A stretch of 64,000 nt of DNA from Streptomyces sp. NBC_00353. GTDB lineage: Bacteria; Actinomycetota; Actinomycetes; Streptomycetales; Streptomycetaceae. The position numbers and the translations under genes are program-made. Under the pieces are notes generated by a model, which did not search any database, had not been told where the DNA came from, and saw only the letters and a list, made by a program, of their open reading frames with translations. Positions 35,157-44,646 of this stretch are shown piece by piece. Where the stretch lies: contig NZ_CP107985.1 in assembly GCF_036108815.1 (NCBI RefSeq), forward strand, positions 4,092,001 to 4,156,000. The letters are read 5' to 3'. Within the stretch, counting starts at the first letter, position 1; every line of letters starts with the position of its first letter.

Positions 35157-36965
35157 TTATGCGCGGGTGTGGGCGGAGGCCCTGGAGAGAGCGACGGTGG
35201 CGTGGATCAGCAGCCCGAGCGCGGCTGCGCCGCAGGCGATGGCGGGTACGGCTCCGGTGCCGGCCGCCACTACGACGGTGTCGACGGGCCGGGCGACGAA
35301 GTGCAGGCCGGGCAGCCGCCCGGCCAGGACCAGTGCGGGTGCGACCGCTTCGACGGCGCAGGCTGCGGCGAGTCCGGTGGTGGCGGGCTCGGGGAAGCCA
35401 TGGACGGTCAGCAGCCGGGCCAGCAGGAGCAGGACGCCGAGGGCGGCGGCCGCGACGGGGACGCCGCCACCTCCGTATCCGAGGTCGGCGAGGTAGAGCA
35501 GCCCGGTGAGGACGCACAGGAAGAATGCGACGGTCCCGAAGAGCAGGGGCCGCACACCTGCTGCGAACTCCTCCAGTGCGCGGCTGCCGGCGAGTTTGCG
35601 CTGTGCGTGTACGGAAAAGAGGTGCGCGCACCAGGCGGCCGGGGCGACGGCGAGCGCGAGCCCCAGGAGGGGTGCGGGGGTGATCGCCCAGGGTCCTTCG
35701 GGGCCGCCGCTGAGAACCTGGTCGAGCAGGGCGTCGCCGTACAGGACATACCCGAGAAGCCAGGACCCGTAGACCGGGGCGGCAGCCGACGAGCGTCCTT
35801 CGGCGGCGTGCAGGGGACCGCTCCGCAGGCACAGACCGAGGCCGAGGAGCGCGACCAGCCCCCCGACAAGGGCCACGGTGAGCCGCGCCCCGCCGCCGAG
35901 CACCCCGTCGGTGAGTTTCAGGACGACGGCGGTCGCGGTGCAGGCGGCGCCGGGCAGCAGCGCGCGGAGCGACCAGGCGGCGCGCGTCTCGATGTCACGC
36001 ATCGGCGCGGGCACCGTCGCGCGACCGGGCTCACCCGCGACCGTGGGGACCCTCGCGTAGAGCTCCTCGGCGAGCGAGAAGACGTCGCGGTGCCGGTAAC
36101 GGGCGGCGGTGCGGTCGGTGACCCCGTGGGCTTCGAGCCCGGCGGCGATCTCCAGGGGATCGACGGCGCGTTCGCAGAGATCGCGGTGCCGGTGCATGAG
36201 CGTCTTCACGGGGTCGATGGGCCCACGCCGGGCGGCAGTGGGCTTGCGCGCGGAGACGGCGGGGGTGTGTGCGATCTCGGGGGCGCGGGCGATGGGGGCG
36301 GCGTCGGCCGTGGCCGTGGCCTTGACTTCGGCCTCGGCCGCTTCCGGCCCGGACTCCGGTTCTTCGGTGGGGAAGCGGTCCGGGGCGACGGTCGCCTTCC
36401 GCGGGCGGGTGGGGTCGGTGGGCGGGGGTGGGTGGGGGGCCGGGGTCCGATCCAGGTCCGGGGCCGCATGCGGGTCTCCGGCCGGAGCCGGCTCCGCGGT
36501 CTCCGCAGTCGGATGGTGGTCCGCTTCCGGACCGCCGACCGCGTCCGGCGCCTCGGACGTGGCCGGGTCCACCTCCGGGGCATGCGGCCCTTCGCCCCGG
36601 TCGGGACTCCCGTCCCGACCCATGAAGTGCCCCATGAACGACGCCGGCCGCCCCTTCCCGAAAAGGCCTGGCACCACCGACGTGCGCCCCTTCCCGGTGA
36701 GGCCCGGCACCGCCGGTGCCCACCCCGGCCCGGATGCGGGCAGGCCCCAAGCCGGTGCGGAGATCTCCGCGACCCGCGTCTCGGAGACCAGGGCCTCCGA
36801 GCGGGAGTCCCAGCTCGCGTCGGGCATCGGTGTGCCCGAGGCATCAGGTGCCTCGGTCGGGCGGCCGCCCATGGGGGTTCCTCCGTGTTCTTCGCCAAGT
36901 CCGCGGGACCGGCCGGCGGGTGCACCCGGCCGGCCCGCCCTCGTGTCCGTCTCCTGCTCACACAT
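35157..36965 (-). CDS. Large membrane protein of the exopolysaccharide-like cluster
   Basis: This 602-residue protein is started at the ATG at 36965, overlapping the glycosyltransferase stop by 8 bp. Residues 1-230 are disordered and rich in Pro, Ala, Glu and Asp. Residues about 230-290 form a small cytoplasmic helical region. Residues about 295-600 contain about ten hydrophobic segments. I do not recognise the family. Topology and gene position match PelG-type membrane partners of PelF glycosyltransferases (MATE-like exporter), although the hydrophobic part is shorter than PelG. Coupled translation with the glycosyltransferase supports a joint membrane complex. Confidence 0.75.
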   Translation of the reverse strand: MCEQETDTRAGRPGAPAGRSRGLGEEHGGTPMGGRPTEAPDASGTPMPDASWDSRSEALVSETRVAEISAPAWGLPASGPGWAPAVPGLTGKGRTSVVPGLFGKGRPASFMGHFMGRDGSPDRGEGPHAPEVDPATSEAPDAVGGPEADHHPTAETAEPAPAGDPHAAPDLDRTPAPHPPPPTDPTRPRKATVAPDRFPTEEPESGPEAAEAEVKATATADAAPIARAPEIAHTPAVSARKPTAARRGPIDPVKTLMHRHRDLCERAVDPLEIAAGLEAHGVTDRTAARYRHRDVFSLAEELYARVPTVAGEPGRATVPAPMRDIETRAAWSLRALLPGAACTATAVVLKLTDGVLGGGARLTVALVGGLVALLGLGLCLRSGPLHAAEGRSSAAAPVYGSWLLGYVLYGDALLDQVLSGGPEGPWAITPAPLLGLALAVAPAAWCAHLFSVHAQRKLAGSRALEEFAAGVRPLLFGTVAFFLCVLTGLLYLADLGYGGGGVPVAAAALGVLLLLARLLTVHGFPEPATTGLAAACAVEAVAPALVLAGRLPGLHFVARPVDTVVVAAGTGAVPAIACGAAALGLLIHATVALSRASAHTRA

Positions 36966-38739
36966 CGCCGTCCCCCGTTCTCCGCGCGCCCGCGCACGCG
37001 CCCTCGGCGGCCCAGCTCGGGGTGTGCCCGGCCGTGGGCGGGACAGGGGCCGTCCAGCTGCCCAGCACATGGGCCTCCGGCGGGGTCGCGAACGGGCGAG
37101 GAGCGCCGTCCGCGTTCAGCGCATGCGCGTCCCTGCGCACCGGGGAGTGCGAGATCAGCTCCAGGTAAATGCCGCGAAATGCCGCGAGGTTCTGCTCGAC
37201 GGTGAAGAGTTCGAGCGCGCGGGCGCGGGCGGCCGCGCCGAGGCGTGCGCGGCGCTCGGGGTCACGCAGCAGCGCGATGCATGCGACGGCGAGCGCCCGG
37301 GGGTTGCGCGGCGGCACCACCAGTCCCGTACCGCCGATGACTTCGACGACGGCGCCGACGTCCGTCGACACCGTGGCACGTCCGCAGAACATCGCCTCGA
37401 CCAGGCTGATCGGGAAGCCTTCGACGACGCTGGAGAGGACCACGATCCCGCCCGCCGCATACGCCTCCGCCAGGTCGGGCAGTTCGGCGTCGCCGATGTC
37501 CTCGAAGGAGACCGGGTTGTCACCGATGGCGTGCGCGTCGGCGGCCTCGTCGGGGAAGAGCTGGGCGGCGAGCGCCCGGCACTGGGCGAGGTACGTGGTG
37601 CCGTCCGCGCACGGCGCCGGTGCGCCGATGATGCGCAGCCGCGCGTCGGGTTCGGCCCTGCGCACCTCGACGAACGCGTGCAGCAGCGCGATCAGGTCCT
37701 TGGAGGGTTCGATCCTGCCGACCCAGACCAGCGTGTCGGGTCCTCCGTCGTCGCCGCTCTCCCCGAGCGCGGCGAAGCGGGCCGCCTCCATGCCGGGGTA
37801 GACGGTGCGCAGCTTGGCCCGGTCGGCGCCGCACCGCTCCTGCCAGCGGCGGGCGTGCGTATTGCCCGGAGTGATGAGCGCGGCCTGCCGGTACACCTCG
37901 GTGGCGAGCCGTCCGAGGAAGTTGGCGAGCAGGGCGCGTACCGGCGCACTCAGCGGCGTGCCGGTCGCGGCGAGGTAGTGCGCCCGCAGCTGCACACCGT
38001 GCTCGGTGACCAGCAGCGGCACCCCGAAGAAGCGTTTGGCCAACAGCCCCGGCAGAGCTGCGGCTCCGCCGGACGTGGCGTGGCAGAGGTCGACCGCGCC
38101 GAGGCTCTCCTCGTCGTACCAGTCGAGGGAGAGCGGACGCAGGACGCGGTCCAGCTCCGCGGCGAAGGCGAGGAGGTCAGGGACGGTCGCGGTCTGGACG
38201 GTGCGGCCGGTGCCGGGGGCACGGCAGGCGGCTTCGAGTACGCGGACTGCGGTTTCGGAGCGGAGCGCCGCGGGAAGTCCGCCGTGTTCGCGGGCCAGTT
38301 CGGCGAGTCCGTACAGCCCGTCCGTGAACTGCGCGTCGGCGGTGTCGGAGCCACCCGTCCGACGTACGCCGTCCTCTTCGTCGCGCGTCACGTCCGCCGT
38401 ACAGATGGATGTCGCGAGCGCCGTGAAGTGCGCCGTGAAGCGGCGCCGTTCGCGGCGTCCGTACGACCGCCCGCCCCCGCCGGTCACCAGCCGGGCGATC
38501 AGCCCCTTGGGGACATGGCTGCCCAGGATGTCCTCGTCGGCCATCCATAGCGGCGCCGTCCGCACCCGGCTGACCTGGGGCGGGAGCTGTACCCAGCCCC
38601 GCGCCTCCTGCTCGGCGGAGCGGCTGAGCGCATAGAGATCGAACTCGTGCGTCAGTCCGCGCACCAGACGGTCGCACCAGAGTCTGGACTCACCGGTCGC
38701 ATACGGATAACCACCGTCGGTGAGGAGTCCGATCCGCAC
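36958..38739 (-). CDS. PelF-like glycosyltransferase (DUF3492 + GT4)
   Basis: This 593-residue GT-B glycosyltransferase has N-terminal RIGLLTDGGYPYATGES, the DUF3492/PelF signature (family: LLxEGTYPYVxGGVSxW), giving an extended first Rossmann domain. The GT4 half has WVGRIEPSKDL and the E-x7-E motif EGFPISLVE near residue 480. PelF uses UDP-GlcNAc/GalNAc in the cytoplasm to build the Pel polymer. The last about 55 residues are a Pro/Ala-rich tail unusual for PelF. GTG at 38739; a GTG 6 bp upstream is an alternative. It is the first gene of the minus-strand cluster. Confidence 0.88.
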   Translation of the reverse strand: MRIGLLTDGGYPYATGESRLWCDRLVRGLTHEFDLYALSRSAEQEARGWVQLPPQVSRVRTAPLWMADEDILGSHVPKGLIARLVTGGGGRSYGRRERRRFTAHFTALATSICTADVTRDEEDGVRRTGGSDTADAQFTDGLYGLAELAREHGGLPAALRSETAVRVLEAACRAPGTGRTVQTATVPDLLAFAAELDRVLRPLSLDWYDEESLGAVDLCHATSGGAAALPGLLAKRFFGVPLLVTEHGVQLRAHYLAATGTPLSAPVRALLANFLGRLATEVYRQAALITPGNTHARRWQERCGADRAKLRTVYPGMEAARFAALGESGDDGGPDTLVWVGRIEPSKDLIALLHAFVEVRRAEPDARLRIIGAPAPCADGTTYLAQCRALAAQLFPDEAADAHAIGDNPVSFEDIGDAELPDLAEAYAAGGIVVLSSVVEGFPISLVEAMFCGRATVSTDVGAVVEVIGGTGLVVPPRNPRALAVACIALLRDPERRARLGAAARARALELFTVEQNLAAFRGIYLELISHSPVRRDAHALNADGAPRPFATPPEAHVLGSWTAPVPPTAGHTPSWAAEGACAGARRTGDGDV

Positions 38740-38820
38740 GAGCACACCCCCGATCTCCCTTTGTGGACGGCCGCCGTCTGATTGGCGACTCGCAGCGGGA
38801 CGACCGTAAGCGGATACGCC

Positions 38821-38854
38821 GGTGGCGCGACGGACGGTTGTCCATCGCGCCACC
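38821..38854 (-). terminator. Terminator hairpin after the ABC transporter operon
   Basis: Ten-base perfect arms (38821-38830, 38845-38854) are extended by three more pairs after one mismatch. It lies 77 bp past the ATPase stop, and separates the ABC operon from the glycosyltransferase cluster on the same strand. No gene is visible in 38740-38930. Confidence 0.7.
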
Positions 38855-38930
38855 GAAAGGGGTGAACCGTCGTAACTTTCCTGCCCCGGTAGCGTTCCGT
38901 CGCGCTATGAGGGTGATCGGTTACGCAGGG

Positions 38931-40625
38931 TCAGGCTGCGGCCAGCTCCTTGCGGGCTGCGCGGCGCACTGCCGCGAGCGCCGGATCGAGGGCGGGCACG
39001 GCGGCCAGCAGCTGCTTGGTGTACGGATCCTGGGGCGCCCCGTACACCTCGTCGACACTCCCCTGCTCGACGATCCGGCCCTGCCGCATCACCGCGACCC
39101 GGTCGCTGACCTGCCGCACGACCGCGAGGTCATGGGCGATGAAGACCAGTCCGAGGCCGAGTTCGCGCTGGAGCTCGGCCAGGAGTGCGGTGACCTGTGC
39201 CTGGGTGGTGACGTCGAGCGCGGAGACCGGTTCGTCGCAGACGATCAGCTTGGGGTCGGCGGCGAGCGCGCGGGCGATGCCGACGCGCTGGCGCTGGCCG
39301 CCGCTGAACTCGTGCGGGTAGCGGTCGTACCGGTCGGGGTCGAGGCCGACGCGTTCCAGCAGTTCCTGGACGCGCGCCCGGACACGGGTGTCGTCGAGTG
39401 CGCCCGCCGCGCGCAGCGGATCGGCGACGGATTCACCGATCGAGCGGCGCGGGTTGAGCGAGGCGACGGGGTCCTGGAAGACCATCTGGAGCTCGCGCCG
39501 GTGCGGGCGGAGCGCCTTGTCCGACAGCGATCCGATCTCCGTACCCCGGTAGTGGAGCCGGCCCGCGGTCGGGTCGAGGAGGCGTACGAGCATCCGGCCG
39601 AGCGTCGTCTTGCCGCTGCCGCTCTCGCCGACGATGCCGAGTGTCTCGCCGGGGTGGACGGTGAGCGATACACCGTCCACGGCGGTCATCCGGCTGCGGC
39701 CCCGTCCGAATTCGCGTCGCAGATCGATGGCTTCGAGCAGCGGCTCGCCCACCTGCGCAGCGCGGGACACGGCGGCGTCGAGCCTCGGCTCGCCCGCGTC
39801 CGCGACACGACCGGCCGGAACGAGCTCCGGCTCCGGGCGCTTCGCGTCCACCCGCGGTACGGCGGCCAGCAGCTCGCGCGTGTACGGCTGCCGGGGCGCG
39901 CCGAGCACCTCGGCGACCGGCCCGCGCTCCACCTCCCGGCCCGACTGCATGACCAGCACCTCGTCGACGCTCTCCGCCGCGACGCCCACATCGTGGGTGA
40001 CCAGCAGGAGCCCCATGCCGGTCTCCCGGCGCAGGGTGTGCAGCAGGTCCAGGATCTGGGCCTGGACGGTGACGTCCAGCGCGGTCGTCGGCTCGTCGGC
40101 GATCAGCAGCTGCGGCTCGCAGGCCAGCGCCATCGCGATCAGCGCACGCTGCCGCATCCCGCCGGAGAACTCGTGCGGCCGGGACCGTGACCGCCGCGCC
40201 GCGTCGGGGATCCCGACCCGGTCGAGCACGTCGACGGCCCGCGCCCGCGCCGCCCGCCCGGAGGCGCGTGTGTGGACCCGGTAGACCTCGGCGATCTGGT
40301 CACCGACCGCGTAGTACGGGTCCAGCGAGGACAGCGGGTCCTGGAAGACCATCGCGGCCTTCGCCCCGCGCAGCGCCCGCAGCTCCGCGTCGTCCGCCGC
40401 CTGTACGTCCACGCCGGCAACCCGGATCGAGCCGCCGACCGTGGCGCCTGTCCCCCGGTGGAGCCCGAGCAGGGCGTACGCCGACGCGCTCTTGCCGGAG
40501 CCGGACTCGCCGACGACGCCGAGCGCCGCGCCCTCCTCCAGCGTGAAGGAAAGGCCGTCCACGGCCCGTACGCCATCCGCGCCGTCGAAGGAGATGGTCA
40601 GATCGGAGACCTCGACCAGACTCAT
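38931..40625 (-). CDS. Dipeptide/oligopeptide-type ABC transporter, dual ATPase (DppD-DppF fusion)
   Basis: This 564-residue protein carries two complete ABC ATPase domains: Walker A GESGSGKSAS and signature FSGGMRQR in the first, GESGSGKTT and FSGGQRQR in the second, each with DEP(T/V)xALD Walker B. Each ends with an oligopeptide/dipeptide transporter C-terminal motif (QPYTRELL; DPYTKQLL). This matches a fusion of DppD and DppF. The ATG at 40625 overlaps the permease stop. It energises uptake through the two permeases upstream. Confidence 0.93.
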   Translation of the reverse strand: MSLVEVSDLTISFDGADGVRAVDGLSFTLEEGAALGVVGESGSGKSASAYALLGLHRGTGATVGGSIRVAGVDVQAADDAELRALRGAKAAMVFQDPLSSLDPYYAVGDQIAEVYRVHTRASGRAARARAVDVLDRVGIPDAARRSRSRPHEFSGGMRQRALIAMALACEPQLLIADEPTTALDVTVQAQILDLLHTLRRETGMGLLLVTHDVGVAAESVDEVLVMQSGREVERGPVAEVLGAPRQPYTRELLAAVPRVDAKRPEPELVPAGRVADAGEPRLDAAVSRAAQVGEPLLEAIDLRREFGRGRSRMTAVDGVSLTVHPGETLGIVGESGSGKTTLGRMLVRLLDPTAGRLHYRGTEIGSLSDKALRPHRRELQMVFQDPVASLNPRRSIGESVADPLRAAGALDDTRVRARVQELLERVGLDPDRYDRYPHEFSGGQRQRVGIARALAADPKLIVCDEPVSALDVTTQAQVTALLAELQRELGLGLVFIAHDLAVVRQVSDRVAVMRQGRIVEQGSVDEVYGAPQDPYTKQLLAAVPALDPALAAVRRAARKELAAA

Positions 40626-41611
40626 GCCAGCACCACCCGACGGTCGGCCATCGCCTGCAGGATGTCCGCGACGGCATTGGCAAGGACGACGAAGAAGCCG
40701 GTGACGAGCACCAGGCCGACGACGACCGGCAGGTCGACGTTCTTCACGGCGTCGACGAGTTCGCGTCCGACGCCGGGGATGTTGAAGAGCGACTCGGTGA
40801 GGACGGCACCGCCGAACATCGAGCCGATGTCCAGTGCGCCGAGCGCGATCACGGGGCCGAGCGCGCCGCGCAGCGCGTGCCGCCCGACGAGCTTCCGCTC
40901 GCTCACCCCGTACGCCCGGAAGGTGCGCACATGGTCCTCGGCGAGGGTCTCCAGCATCGATGCCCGGGTCATCCGGGCGTACGGAGCGGCGGATACCAGG
41001 GCCAGTGAGACCCAGGGCAGCAGCAGGTTCCAGGCCCACTGTTCCGGGTTCTCGGTGAGCGGTACGTAGTCGGGGAACGGCAGCAGCTGCAGCGCCGAGC
41101 AGAAGACGATGATCAGCAGCAGACCGACGACGAAGACGGGCGTGGCCATGCCGGCCAGGGTCAGTCCGGTGAGGAGCCGCTCGGTCGCGCGGCCGCGCCG
41201 CCACACCGACAGCAGCCCGGTGCCGACGCCGAGCACGATCCACAGCACGAAGGCGCCGATGGCGAGCGAGGCGGTGGCCGGGAGCTTGGTCAGGATCATC
41301 TGGGTGACCTGCTCGTCGTTCTGGTAGGAGCGTCCGAGGCAGGGTGCCTGGCAGTGCAGGATTCCGGTGCCGGTCGAGTAGTCGCGGCCGGCGAAGATCC
41401 CCTGGAGGAAGTGCGCGTACTGCAGGTACAGCGGGTCGCCGAGCCGCAGTTGGTCGCTGACCTGTGCCACCTGGGCGGGCGAGCAGCGCGGACCGCAGGC
41501 GATCTGGGCGACGTTGCCCGGGGCGACATAGAAGGCGGCGTAGACGACGACGCTGAGGGCGAGGAGCACGAAGAGCGCCCCGCCGATGCGCCGCAGCAGG
41601 AACCGGCTCAT
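40622..41611 (-). CDS. ABC transporter permease, DppB type
   Basis: This 329-residue integral membrane protein has an N-terminal transmembrane helix (LLRRIGGALFVLLALSVVVY), a large extracytoplasmic loop and five more helices, with the EAA loop near the C-terminus. Two Cys pairs are seen in the periplasmic loop (IACGPRCSP; ILHCQAPCLG), which is unusual for DppB and may form disulfides. It overlaps the following ATPase and preceding permease by 4 bp each. Confidence 0.92.
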   Translation of the reverse strand: MSRFLLRRIGGALFVLLALSVVVYAAFYVAPGNVAQIACGPRCSPAQVAQVSDQLRLGDPLYLQYAHFLQGIFAGRDYSTGTGILHCQAPCLGRSYQNDEQVTQMILTKLPATASLAIGAFVLWIVLGVGTGLLSVWRRGRATERLLTGLTLAGMATPVFVVGLLLIIVFCSALQLLPFPDYVPLTENPEQWAWNLLLPWVSLALVSAAPYARMTRASMLETLAEDHVRTFRAYGVSERKLVGRHALRGALGPVIALGALDIGSMFGGAVLTESLFNIPGVGRELVDAVKNVDLPVVVGLVLVTGFFVVLANAVADILQAMADRRVVLA

Positions 41612-42591
41612 GCTCCGGCCTCCTTCTTGCGTCCGGTGCCGATCCGCAGCCGGGAGGCGATGCGCGGGTCCAGTGCGTTGCGTACGCCCTCACCGAGGAC
41701 GGTCAGCGCCAGCACGGTGATGAAGATCAGCAGGGCGGGGATCAGCAGATAGGTGGGCGCCGCCTGGTACCAGGTGTCGGCGTCGCTGAGCATCTGTCCC
41801 CAGGACGGCGTGGGCGGTTTGATGCCGACGCCGAGGAAGGACAGCGCCGCTTCGACGACGATGTTGCCGGGGAAGAGCAGCACGGCGTAGGTGATGACGG
41901 GTGCGCCGAGCGCGGGCAGCAGCTCGCGCCGGGCGATCCGCCAGCCGCCCCAGCCGCTGAGCCGGGCGGCCGCCACATGGTCGAGCGACTTCAGCGCGAG
42001 GGTCTGGGCGCGCACGATCTTGGAGATACCGGACCAGCCGACCAGCCCGACGATCGCGGCGATCAGCACCGGACGCGGGAAGTCGGCAGGGACGACGGCG
42101 AGCGCGCCGAGCGCGATCACCATCACGGGCAGGGCGACGACGATGTCGGTGACGCGGCTGAGCGCCTGGTCGACGAAGCGGTTGCCGAGTCCGGCGGCGA
42201 GCCCGACGACCACGCCGATGATCACCTGGAGCAGGGTCGCGGCCAGCGCCACGCCGAGCGAGACCCGGGCCCCGTACACGACGCGGGCGAAGAGATCGCG
42301 GCCGGTGAGCGGTTCGACGCCGAGCCAGTGGTCGGCACTGATCCCGCCGAACGAGCCCAGCGGTACACCGCCGGTCGCGGAGTCGACGAGGTTCGCGTGG
42401 TAGGTGGTGGGGTCCTGGCCCTCGATGCCCGCCAGCAGCGGGGCGGCGAGCGCGACCAGGACCAGGAGGGCGACGATCACGGCCGCCACGGCGGCGGAGC
42501 GCCGTGCGCGCAGCCGCCGCCAGAACGAGGAGGCCCCGGAGGCGGGGGCCGGCACGGCCCCCGCCTCCTTGACCAGTAGAGCTTCGGCCAT
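41608..42591 (-). CDS. ABC transporter permease, DppC type
   Basis: This 327-residue permease has an N-terminal extension typical of DppC/OppC, a first helix (AVAAVIVALLVLVALAAPLLAG), the DppC-N region with HWLGVEPLTGRDLFARVVYGAR, and five further helices with an EAA loop. The ATG at 42591 lies 2 bp after the binding-protein stop, and its 3' end overlaps the DppB-type gene. It forms the translocation pore with that partner. Confidence 0.92.
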   Translation of the reverse strand: MAEALLVKEAGAVPAPASGASSFWRRLRARRSAAVAAVIVALLVLVALAAPLLAGIEGQDPTTYHANLVDSATGGVPLGSFGGISADHWLGVEPLTGRDLFARVVYGARVSLGVALAATLLQVIIGVVVGLAAGLGNRFVDQALSRVTDIVVALPVMVIALGALAVVPADFPRPVLIAAIVGLVGWSGISKIVRAQTLALKSLDHVAAARLSGWGGWRIARRELLPALGAPVITYAVLLFPGNIVVEAALSFLGVGIKPPTPSWGQMLSDADTWYQAAPTYLLIPALLIFITVLALTVLGEGVRNALDPRIASRLRIGTGRKKEAGA

Positions 42592-42593
42592 GG

Positions 42594-44318
42594 TTACTTG
42601 ACCGCGACCTGCGAGATGTCGAGTACACCGGTCCAGTCGCTGATGACGACGTTCTTGACGGACTCGCCGTACAGGCGCTTGTAGACGGGGTGGAACAGCG
42701 GCACGGTCACCGCCTGCTCACCGATCTTCTTGTCGAGTGCGCCCCAGCGCTTCGCGGCCGCGCTCAGGTCGGTCAGCTTGTTGATCTCGTCGATCTCCTT
42801 GTTGACGGAGGAGTCGTCGAGCTGGGAGGCGTTGAAGTTGTAGCCGTTCTTGACGATCTGGCGTCCGTCGAAGATCGGTGCGAGGAACGGACCGCCGGAC
42901 GGCCAGTCGGCGCCCCAGCCGGTGAGGAAGAAGCCGGGCTCGCTCTTCACGTTGTAGATCTTGTCCGAGTACGCGTTGGACTCCAGGCCCTGGAGCTTGA
43001 CCGTGATCCCGGCCTTCTTCAGCGCCTCCTGGATCGCGGTGGCGATCTCCGGGCTGGTGGCGAAGTTCTTCTCGTTGGAGTGCGTGAGGGTGATGGTCAG
43101 GCCCTTGGCGTAACCGGCCTCCTTCAGCAGCTCCTTGGCCTTGGCCGCGTTGCCCGTCCTGCCGGCCGGGAAGGCGTCGTACGCGTTGTAGCCGAAGGAC
43201 GCCTGCTCCGGCAGGAAGGTGGTGGCGGGCTCGGCGAGCGAGGAGCCACCGGCCGCGTTGACGACCGAGGTGCGGTCGACGGCGTACGAGATCGCCTGGC
43301 GCACCTTCGGGTTGTCGAACGGCTTCACCTTCGGGTTGAAGGCGATGTAGTTCGTGTAGCCGAAGTGGCCGGTGCCGACACGGGCGGCGAGCTTCTTGTC
43401 GCCGGTGACCTTGGCGAGCTCGGCCGGGCCGAGGTTGGTGTCGGTGGTGACTGCGGCGGCGTCGGCGCCGCGGGAGGCGGAGAGCCGCTGGTTGATGACG
43501 GCCGAGTCGAGCCCCGAGCGCACGTCGATCCGGTCCGGGTACGCCTTGCGCTCCTCGTCGGTCGCGGCCGACCAGAACTTGTTGCGCTCCAGGACGAGGC
43601 GCTCACCGTCGCCCTCGTTCTTGACGACCTTGTACGGACCCGAGGAGATGGGGTGGTTCTCGTACTTCGTGCCGGTGTCCTTGGCCTTCGGTACGGGGGT
43701 CGTCTGGGTCTGCGTCGCCAGGTAGGGGAACTCGCCCTCCGGCTTGTTGAGGTGGAAGACGATCGTCTTCGCGTCGGGCGTCTCGATCGAGGCGAGGCCC
43801 TTCTTGTCCTTGTACGGACCCCGGTAGTCTGCGCCGCCGATCAGCCAGTCGCGCAGGTAGGGCGCACCGCCGGAGAGTTCGGCAGCGAAGGAGCGCTCGA
43901 TGCCGTACTTGATGTCCGCGCTCGTGATCGCGGTGCCGTCCTCGTACTTCAGGCCGTCCTTGAGCGTGTACGTCCAGACGGTGGCGTTCTTGCTGGGCGT
44001 GCCCAGGTCGGTCGCCAGGTCGGGGACCACCTTCGCGCCGGCCGCGCCGGCCTCCCGGTTGCGGGTGGTCAGCGTGCGGAAGACCAGGGACGGGACGTTG
44101 CCGCCGCCGGAGGTGTAGAGCCGCGCGGGGTCGAAGTCCTCCTGCGCGGCTCTGTTGAGGACGGTGAGGGTGCCGCCCTTGGCGGGCTTGCCCGCTGCGC
44201 CGGAGCTGCTGTCGCTGCCCTTGCTGTCCTGGGGCCCGCACGCGGCGGCGCCCGAACCCACGACGAGAACCACGACGGCCGCTGCCACGCGGCGCGATAT
44301 GACGGACGGTTGACGCAT
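42594..44318 (-). CDS. ABC transporter substrate-binding lipoprotein (peptide/nickel/opine family 5)
   Basis: This 574-residue cluster-C (family 5) binding protein has a lipoprotein signal (AAAC, C27) and the family motifs GGTLTVLNR, PDLATD, WTYTLKDGLKYEDGT and DIKYGIERSF. The binding site is extracellular, the lipid anchor holds it at the membrane. It is the first structural gene of the operon SBP-DppC-DppB-ATPase. It is preceded by a Cys-ending leader ORF and hairpin, which suggests its substrate is a sulfur source such as a cysteine-containing peptide, glutathione or a thiol-amino acid conjugate; that is inference. Confidence 0.92.
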   Translation of the reverse strand: MRQPSVISRRVAAAVVVLVVGSGAAACGPQDSKGSDSSSGAAGKPAKGGTLTVLNRAAQEDFDPARLYTSGGGNVPSLVFRTLTTRNREAGAAGAKVVPDLATDLGTPSKNATVWTYTLKDGLKYEDGTAITSADIKYGIERSFAAELSGGAPYLRDWLIGGADYRGPYKDKKGLASIETPDAKTIVFHLNKPEGEFPYLATQTQTTPVPKAKDTGTKYENHPISSGPYKVVKNEGDGERLVLERNKFWSAATDEERKAYPDRIDVRSGLDSAVINQRLSASRGADAAAVTTDTNLGPAELAKVTGDKKLAARVGTGHFGYTNYIAFNPKVKPFDNPKVRQAISYAVDRTSVVNAAGGSSLAEPATTFLPEQASFGYNAYDAFPAGRTGNAAKAKELLKEAGYAKGLTITLTHSNEKNFATSPEIATAIQEALKKAGITVKLQGLESNAYSDKIYNVKSEPGFFLTGWGADWPSGGPFLAPIFDGRQIVKNGYNFNASQLDDSSVNKEIDEINKLTDLSAAAKRWGALDKKIGEQAVTVPLFHPVYKRLYGESVKNVVISDWTGVLDISQVAVK

Positions 44319-44437
44319 CGGAAGATGACCTCTCGGAGTGCTGCTTGCGGTGAAGAGCGGATGGTGGGTCCGGGCAGGCTGCAGCGAGGGTGGCGGACAA
44401 CCGGTCGGAAGGTGAAAAGGGGACCGGAGTACCGAAA

Positions 44438-44477
44438 CTGCCGCGCCTGCGGACGTGAGAACGCCGGGGCGCGGCAG
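44438..44477 (-). terminator. Candidate attenuator hairpin between Cys leader and ABC operon
   Basis: Ten-base perfect G+C arms (44438-44447, 44468-44477) enclose a 20-base loop and are followed on the minus strand by TTTCGG. It lies 66 nt after the leader ORF stop and 119 nt before the substrate-binding protein start. A competing hairpin is possible in the interval (about 44487-44516), as expected for attenuation. Confidence 0.6.
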
Positions 44478-44543
44478 TCGGGAAGGGCCGTTCGGGCCGA
44501 GACCAGGGCTCGGGGAAAGGGCCGACGCGCGCTCAGGCAGGCG

Positions 44544-44639
44544 TCAGCAACAGTGAATGTCGGCGACGCTGTGCCCGGTCACGCCGATGAGCGCCAGCAC
44601 AATGGCGGCGCATTCGGAGGTGACAAGGCTGCGTGACAT
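44544..44639 (-). CDS. Cys-rich leader peptide (Ms4533A-like)
   Basis: A 31-codon ORF begins at the ATG at 44639 and ends TGC TGT-type codons ...I-H-C-C-stop, with another Cys at position 10. The peptide is hydrophobic in the middle and ends ADIHCC, the pattern of Ms4533A-family leader peptides described in mycobacteria, where cysteine limitation stalls ribosomes at terminal Cys codons and relieves attenuation of a downstream sulfur-uptake operon. There is no Shine-Dalgarno, matching the leaderless promoter immediately upstream. Confidence 0.75.
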   Translation of the reverse strand: MSRSLVTSECAAIVLALIGVTGHSVADIHCC

Positions 44640-44646
44640 GCCGAGA

